9,717 bases of DNA from contig JAKEGR010000359.1 in the NCBI GenBank assembly GCA_022615465.1, positions 1 through 9,717 on the forward strand, given 5' to 3'. The stretch's first letter is position 1. Each line of letters opens with the position of its first letter. Position numbers and translations under genes: made by a program. The stretch is from Planctomycetota bacterium. GTDB taxonomy: Bacteria > Planctomycetota > Planctomycetia > Pirellulales > Lacipirellulaceae. This document shows, piece by piece, positions 6,160 to 9,717 of the stretch. The notes under the pieces are model-generated. The model did not search any database. It was not told the origin of the DNA and saw only the letters and a program-made list of their open reading frames with translations.

Positions 6160-7340
6160 TTACGCAGCAACTCTCCCGTTTGCCTGGCCACAATCAACTC
6201 CTCATTCGTCGGCACGATCCATACTTGCGTATTGCTCTCGGACGAACTGACGCACATTTCTCCCTTGGCCGACGCATTCTTGGATGGGTTGAGTACGATG
6301 CCCAAGCCTTCCAAGTCGGCGCACACCTTCGCCCGAATCGCTGCTCTGTTTTCGCCGATGCCGCCTGTGAAGACGATCGCATCGGCTCCGCCGAGTTCCA
6401 CGAGCATCGAGCCTAAGTGTTGCCGTATGCCGGCTACGAACACATCGAGCGCCAGCCGTGCCCGTTCGTTGCCTTGCGCCGCCTCCTTTTCCAGGTCTCG
6501 CACGTCACCGCTCACACCGCTCAATCCCAGTAGCCCGCTGTGTTCGGCCAATTGGTCGAGCACGTCTTTGAGCGACTGGCCCGAGGCCTTCATTATCACT
6601 GGCAAGGCAAACGGATCGAAATCACCCACGCGATTGTTATGAGCCAGGCCCGTCTGAGGGCTCATGCCCATCGACGTGGCAATGCTCTTTCCGTCTCGGA
6701 TTGCACACAGCGAATTCGAGCCACCTAGATGGCACGAGATTACGCGCAAGCCGCTCTTGCCTAGTAGTTCGGCCATCCTGGCACCGATATACCGATGGCT
6801 GGCACCGTGAAACCCCCATCGCTTCACCTGGTATTTCTCGGCCCACTCATACGGAGCCGCGTAGTACTTTCGTGCCGACGGGATCGTTTGGTGGAAGCCG
6901 GTCTCAAAAGCCGCCACCAGAGGAATCTCGGGAAGCCTCTCGCTCAAAAGCCGCATCGCGTTGGCGTACGGCGGATTGTGCGCGGGCGCTACTTCGGCCA
7001 TCTCGTCCATCGCAGCAAGCACATCGGGCGTTACCCGTTGCACTCCGCTGTAACGGCCGCCGTGGACCGCTTTGAAGCCAATCGCCGAAACCTCGGTTGC
7101 GTTCTTCAAACAGCCCGATGCGGGATCGGTAAGCTGTTCGAGGCACAACCGCACGGCCACGGCATGGTCGGGCACATGGGCCGAAAGCTCTCTGCGATGA
7201 CCGGCGATCTCGACAAACGCCTGGCTTTCGTTAGCGCCAATCCGTTCAATGCCGCCGCGAGCCAGTTGGCGCTCGTCGGCCATGTCGAACAGCCGGTACT
7301 TGAAGCTTGTCGAACCCAGGTTGGCGACCAGGATTTTCAT
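6141..7340 (-). CDS. ackA: Divergent acetate kinase family protein (acyl-phosphate kinase)
   Basis: This 399-residue ASKHA-fold kinase should make ATP from an acyl phosphate, here probably lactyl-phosphate from the PduL step. Family segments are NLGSTSFK (7-14), [17 protein letters not shown] (175-182), [25 protein letters not shown] (324-331) and TNEE (378-381). Compared with Methanosarcina acetate kinase numbering, several residues differ: Arg91 is Lys90, Leu122 of the acetate pocket is Ala120, catalytic Asp148 is Glu146, and Asn211 is Gly207. Asn7, His180 (His178), Arg241 (Arg237) and Glu384 (Glu380) are kept. This fits a changed substrate better than loss of function. [10 protein letters not shown] at 7340 is the usual start with an AGGA site upstream; an open reading back to TTG at 7379 is rejected. 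There is no end peptide for encapsulation. It follows a 98-base gap holding a hairpin. Confidence 0.88.
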   Translation of the reverse strand: MKILVANLGSTSFKYRLFDMADERQLARGGIERIGANESQAFVEIAGHRRELSAHVPDHAVAVRLCLEQLTDPASGCLKNATEVSAIGFKAVHGGRYSGVQRVTPDVLAAMDEMAEVAPAHNPPYANAMRLLSERLPEIPLVAAFETGFHQTIPSARKYYAAPYEWAEKYQVKRWGFHGASHRYIGARMAELLGKSGLRVISCHLGGSNSLCAIRDGKSIATSMGMSPQTGLAHNNRVGDFDPFALPVIMKASGQSLKDVLDQLAEHSGLLGLSGVSGDVRDLEKEAAQGNERARLALDVFVAGIRQHLGSMLVELGGADAIVFTGGIGENRAAIRAKVCADLEGLGIVLNPSKNASAKGEMCVSSSESNTQVWIVPTNEELIVARQTGELLRKSGFSA

Positions 7341-7382
7341 CGTCTGCGGTTCCTTGCACAGCCCTGCCTTGCTTCCCAAGCC

Positions 7383-7403
7383 CTGGGGGTTGCAAACCTC
7401 CAG
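7383..7403. repeat. Stem-loop in the gap between the second BMC-H gene and ackA
   Basis: On the minus strand, CTGGAGGTT, loop TGC, then AACCCCCAG: 9-base arms with one mismatch. It lies inside the 98-base gap at 7341-7438, the largest in the operon. No U-tract follows. It may be an mRNA-processing or stabilising hairpin that sets shell protein against kinase levels, or part of a dispersed repeat. I see nothing else in the gap. Confidence 0.5.
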
Positions 7404-7438
7404 ACTTCGCGAGGCGCTGCGAAACCATCTTCTTCCGT

Positions 7439-7705
7439 TTACGACAGGTACGCAGCGACTAAGCCGTCCGAAGGACGCGGAATCACGTGGCTGCCCACGA
7501 GAACGCCGACTTGCTGGGCCGCGGCCGCACCGGCTTCGACAGCCGCTCGCACACTGCCCACGTCACCGCGAACAACGGTTGTGACAAACGCACCGCCGAT
7601 CGAAATCCGCTTCGCAATTTCCACATTGGCCGCTTTGGCCATGGCATCGGTCGCTTCAATCAGCGCGACCAGCCCTTTGGTTTCCACTAGTCCGATTGCA
7701 GTCAT
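7439..7705 (-). CDS. BMC-H hexameric shell protein, second copy (GGA pore motif)
   Basis: This 88-residue single-domain BMC protein (Pfam00936 type) forms the hexagonal tiles of the shell facets. It shows the family's opening [19 protein letters not shown] (4-22), the [19 protein letters not shown] segment (41-59) and the C-terminal VIPRPSDGL (74-82). The pore loop, normally around Gly-Ser-Gly after the KxxxG stretch, reads Gly-Gly-Ala (37-39, in SIGGAFVTT), unlike its neighbour. ATG at 7705 has AGAGG about 10 bases upstream. The gene lies 60 bases after the first BMC-H gene. Tandem BMC-H genes are typical of PVM loci and let the cell mix two hexamers with different pores. Confidence 0.93.
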   Translation of the reverse strand: MTAIGLVETKGLVALIEATDAMAKAANVEIAKRISIGGAFVTTVVRGDVGSVRAAVEAGAAAAQQVGVLVGSHVIPRPSDGLVAAYLS

Positions 7706-7765
7706 GGATAATTTTCCTCTTATTAAGTTTTGAGTTTGAACGTGACTTCCGCTTGTGGTTTCATA

Positions 7766-8074
7766 CTAGCTTGATTTCCCCGACGGCTTCGCCGAGCGAG
7801 CAGGCAAGACAACGTCTAGATCGTCATGCGGACGCGGTATGACTTGCGCCGCCACGACTTCGCCGATGCGGCCCGCGGCGGTGGTGCCCGCGTCGATCGC
7901 GGCCTTCACGGCGGCCACGTCGCCGGTGACAAACGCCGTCACCAGGCCACTGCCCACTTTGTCCCAGCCGAGAAACTGCACGTTCGCGGCCTTGATCATC
8001 GCGTCGGTAGCTTCGACGAGAGCAATAAATCCCTTCGTCTCAATCATGCCGAGCGCCTCATTCATTTTTGCCAT
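7766..8074 (-). CDS. BMC-H hexameric shell protein, first copy (GSG pore motif, extended C-terminus)
   Basis: This 102-residue BMC-H facet protein shows [20 protein letters not shown] (7-26), then [20 protein letters not shown] (37-56), with the classical Gly-Ser-Gly pore at 41-43, and VIPRPHDDL (78-86). A tail of about 16 residues rich in Ser, Lys, Pro and Ala follows; similar tails are usually disordered. ATG at 8074 is preferred over ATG at 8065 because TGGAG lies 7 bases before it. It is 59 bases after pduL; that gap holds a short tandem CGGATTT CGGATTT on the minus strand and nothing else that I see. Confidence 0.94.
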   Translation of the reverse strand: MAKMNEALGMIETKGFIALVEATDAMIKAANVQFLGWDKVGSGLVTAFVTGDVAAVKAAIDAGTTAAGRIGEVVAAQVIPRPHDDLDVVLPARSAKPSGKSS

Positions 8075-8133
8075 GTTGGTACTCCAATAAAAACAGAAAC
8101 AGGTCGAAACGTCTCAAATCCGAAATCCGGAAT

Positions 8134-8808
8134 TTACTGCCTTACTAGCTCAATCTTTGTTGCATGATCCAAATCACATGCATTGCCTTCGTCGGTATCC
8201 AAATGCACTTCAAGTTTATTGGCCTCATCGGCCCGCACGAGCAGATCTTCCAGCACCACGGAACACGCCGAATGAACTCGCAGGCTCATCCGGTCGCCAT
8301 TCTTCACGCCATAGTGCTTCGCATGATCGTAGTTCATGTGGACGTGCCGTTCGGCGCGAATCACGCCTTCCTTGAGTTCCACCACGCCCTTCGGGCCGAC
8401 GATCACGCACCCCGGAGTGCCGCTGATTTTGCCGCTAGCACGCACGGGCAAGTCAATTCCCAGGGAGATGCCATCCGTGAATGCCAATTCCACCTGGCTT
8501 GCCGGTCGCGTTGGACCAAGAATGCGCACCTCGGGCAGCATGCGTCGCCGCGGTCCCACGACCATGACGGTTTCCTTTGCCGCGTAGAATCCGTCTTGGT
8601 ATAGCGCCTTCATCGGGGTCAAGACGGCGCCGCGGCCAAAGAGCGTCTCGACATGCTCGTCGGTTAAATGGACGTGCCGGGCCGAAATGCTGACCACGAG
8701 ATTACTTGGCGCGCCGAACGCCGCCTCGCCGCTGGTCGCGACCTTGCGGAGCACGATTTCTCGCACAATGCGTTCGACGGTCGCGCGATTGAGTGTAGCG
8801 GTGCTCAT
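8134..8808 (-). CDS. pduL: PduL-type phosphotransacylase with N-terminal encapsulation peptide
   Basis: This 224-residue BMC phosphate acyltransferase, unrelated to Pta, exchanges CoA for phosphate on an acyl-CoA (here probably lactyl-CoA), which recycles CoA in the lumen. The two-zinc site of the known PduL structure is complete: His45 and His47 in SARHVHLT, His155 and His157 in ERHVHMNY, His202 in VHLDTDE, with Glu107 in QVELAFTD and the phosphate-binding Arg101 in GPTRPAS. Two PduL domains follow each other at about 36-125 and 130-224. Residues 8-23 form an amphipathic helix before a Ser/Gly/Ala linker, the expected cargo signal. ATG at 8808 has no strong ribosome site. It follows the regulator gene by 48 bases, which hold a GC-rich hairpin. 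Confidence 0.95.
   Translation of the reverse strand: MSTATLNRATVERIVREIVLRKVATSGEAAFGAPSNLVVSISARHVHLTDEHVETLFGRGAVLTPMKALYQDGFYAAKETVMVVGPRRRMLPEVRILGPTRPASQVELAFTDGISLGIDLPVRASGKISGTPGCVIVGPKGVVELKEGVIRAERHVHMNYDHAKHYGVKNGDRMSLRVHSACSVVLEDLLVRADEANKLEVHLDTDEGNACDLDHATKIELVRQ
8737..8790 (-). other. N-terminal encapsulation peptide of PduL
   Basis: [18 protein letters not shown] (residues 7-24) alternates Val/Ile/Leu with Glu/Arg in a helical pattern and is separated from the enzyme by a short linker. PduL in other BMC types also carries such an N-terminal peptide. Confidence 0.75.
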
Positions 8809-8822
8809 TCTTTAGTCCGCAA

Positions 8823-8855
8823 GGCACGGCGGGCCACCCCAAGGGGCCTGGTGCC
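8823..8855. repeat. GC-rich stem-loop between the regulator gene and pduL
   Basis: Outer arms ggcac (8823-8827) and gtgcc (8851-8855) enclose ccccaagggg (8837-8846), which forms a small inner hairpin. It fills most of the 48-base gap. There is no U-tract on the minus strand, so it is not a clear terminator; it could attenuate read-through or be a repeat remnant. Confidence 0.35.
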
Positions 8856-8856
8856 A

Positions 8857-9639
8857 CTAAACGGTTTGTTTTGCCGCGATGTGAACCTTCACGCCCGCGG
8901 TTTCTAGTTTGTTCTTCCAGTGATCGGTGATCTCGTGATCCACAACCACATGATGCACGTCGCCCAACGGGCACAAATGCGACAAGCTCTGATGGCCAAA
9001 TTTGGTGCTATCCGCGACGACAATCACTTCCTCGGCGGCTTGCATCATCGCCCGTTCGGCCTCCACGAGCAGCAAGTTGCTATTGAAGAATCCGCGTTCG
9101 TTGATGCCGGCGACGCTCATAATCGTCCGCCGCACATTCACCTTTTCGAGCATCTCGATCGCATAAGGACCCAACGTCACGCCGGTACGCGGATACACGT
9201 AGCCACCCACCAACACCAGATCGTGGTTCTTGTTGCTTGCGAACAAGTTTGCCACGGGCAGCGAGTTCGTGACAATCTGCAACCGCCGAACGACGAGCAA
9301 CCGAGCCACTTCATACGTGGTGCTGCCTCCATCCATGAGCAACGTGTCGCCGTCTTCCACGAACTTCGCCGCTTCCGCCGCGATCGCTCGCTTTTTGTCC
9401 CATTGAGCTGGCTGGCGCTCCTCGAAATCGGGCAACATGGGCGACTGACCGACATAGAACACACCGCCATGCGTGCGTCGGGCCGAACCAGTGTCTTCCA
9501 GGCAATCGAGGTCGCGGCGGACCGTCGATTCCGAAACGTTGAGTTGCTCGGCCAACTCGGGCAGCGATGCGAACCCTCGCATCCGCACCAATTCGAGCAA
9601 CTGATTTCGGCGTTCTTCAACGATCACGGCCACACCCAT
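8857..9639 (-). CDS. DeoR-family transcriptional regulator of the BMC operon
   Basis: This 260-residue DNA-binding regulator is probably a repressor that senses a sugar phosphate. The N-terminal winged helix-turn-helix is typical of the DeoR family: EERRNQLLELVRMRGFASL, then LAEQLNVSESTVRRDLDCLE (29-48) as recognition helices, and RTHGGV as the wing. The C-terminal ISOCOT-like sensor shows LLMDGGSTTYEVARLL (100-115), TNSLPVA (124-130), LVGGYVYPRTGVTLGP (143-158) and VVADSTKFG (207-215), residues that in this family bind phosphorylated sugars. Being first in the operon, it is likely self-regulated. The ligand is unknown; fuculose-1-P, rhamnulose-1-P or lactaldehyde would fit. ATG at 9639 is accepted, although the nearest AAGGA site is far upstream (about 15 bases), and a GTG a few codons inside is possible. 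Confidence 0.92.
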   Translation of the reverse strand: MGVAVIVEERRNQLLELVRMRGFASLPELAEQLNVSESTVRRDLDCLEDTGSARRTHGGVFYVGQSPMLPDFEERQPAQWDKKRAIAAEAAKFVEDGDTLLMDGGSTTYEVARLLVVRRLQIVTNSLPVANLFASNKNHDLVLVGGYVYPRTGVTLGPYAIEMLEKVNVRRTIMSVAGINERGFFNSNLLLVEAERAMMQAAEEVIVVADSTKFGHQSLSHLCPLGDVHHVVVDHEITDHWKNKLETAGVKVHIAAKQTV

Positions 9640-9661
9640 CAGCGTTGCGGAACATCCTTCT

Positions 9662-9672
9662 GATCACTGATC
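9662..9672. promoter_or_regulatory. Possible operator palindrome upstream of the regulator gene
   Basis: GATCA-C-TGATC is an 11-base perfect palindrome around a single centre base, and it also reads as two near-direct TGATC repeats. It lies between the candidate -10 box and the regulator start codon, where a repressor would block transcription. Such a short palindrome can occur by chance. Confidence 0.35.
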
Positions 9673-9688
9673 CCACGCAACTTCTGCA

Positions 9689-9717
9689 AGTATGGTCAAT
9701 AAAATGGCAGAAATCAA
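9689..9717 (-). promoter_or_regulatory. Candidate operon promoter
   Basis: On the minus strand, TTGATT (9712-9717) and CATACT (9689-9694) are spaced by 17 bases, each matching 4 of 6 positions of the sigma-70 consensus. They lie about 50 bases before the regulator ATG. The window ends inside the -35 box, so upstream elements cannot be judged. Confidence 0.3.

Noticed and set aside
5383..6642. A 419-codon open frame on the plus strand
   Set aside because: It lies opposite the aldehyde dehydrogenase, a BMC-P gene and ackA, which all have clear family motifs; its translation shows no recognisable domain and is a GC-driven shadow.
7341..7379. TTG start giving ackA 13 extra residues
   Set aside because: The canonical acetate kinase start [10 protein letters not shown] is at 7340, with an AGGA site upstream.
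8116..8133. Tandem CGGATTT units between pduL and BMC-H as a CRISPR-like or operator array
   Set aside because: Only two adjacent copies with no spacers; more likely a simple-sequence or repeat remnant.

Overview
This window is an almost complete bacterial microcompartment (BMC) operon of the Planctomycetes/Verrucomicrobia (PVM) type, read leftward on the minus strand, with one unrelated partial gene at the left edge on the plus strand. Gene content and order, GC-rich but moderate composition, and short palindromic repeats between genes all suggest a planctomycete. The assignment rests on protein motifs and synteny read by eye, not on a database search.

Layout in transcription order, from right to left: a weak candidate promoter and a small palindrome at 9662-9717; a DeoR-family regulator (8857-9639); a PduL phosphotransacylase (8134-8808); two hexameric shell proteins, BMC-H (7766-8074 and 7439-7705); a divergent acetate kinase (6141-7340); a pentameric shell protein, BMC-P (5817-6128); a CoA-acylating aldehyde dehydrogenase (4315-5769); two more BMC-P (4055-4315 and 3738-4034); a class II sugar-phosphate aldolase (2782-3723); a lactate/malate dehydrogenase family protein (1808-2758); and a TIM-barrel aldolase-like protein of unknown role (545-1801). 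Most junctions are short or overlapping. The longest gaps inside the cluster are about 98, 60, 59, 48 and 47 bases. The left end (3-464, plus strand) is the C-terminal half of an NAD-dependent epimerase/SDR protein, convergent with the operon.

How the genes fit together: in the known PVM compartment, studied in Planctopirus (Planctomyces) limnophila for growth on L-fucose and L-rhamnose, the aldolase splits fuculose-1-P or rhamnulose-1-P into DHAP and lactaldehyde. The aldehyde dehydrogenase makes an acyl-CoA, PduL swaps CoA for phosphate, and the kinase makes ATP and the free acid. Two BMC-H and three BMC-P genes form the shell; no BMC-T gene is present in the window. Three enzymes carry amphipathic end peptides that look like encapsulation peptides: N-terminal on PduL and the aldehyde dehydrogenase, C-terminal on the aldolase. 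Sugar isomerase, kinase and transport genes are not in the window.

The system itself is known, so the interesting parts are inside it: a kinase with replacements at several normally invariant active-site positions, a dehydrogenase with a malate-type specificity residue where a lactate enzyme is expected, an unassigned second aldolase-like protein with a Cys cluster and a charged helical tail, unequal BMC-H pore motifs, and dispersed palindromic repeats at gene junctions, one of which forms the ackA stop region next to a ribosome binding site.
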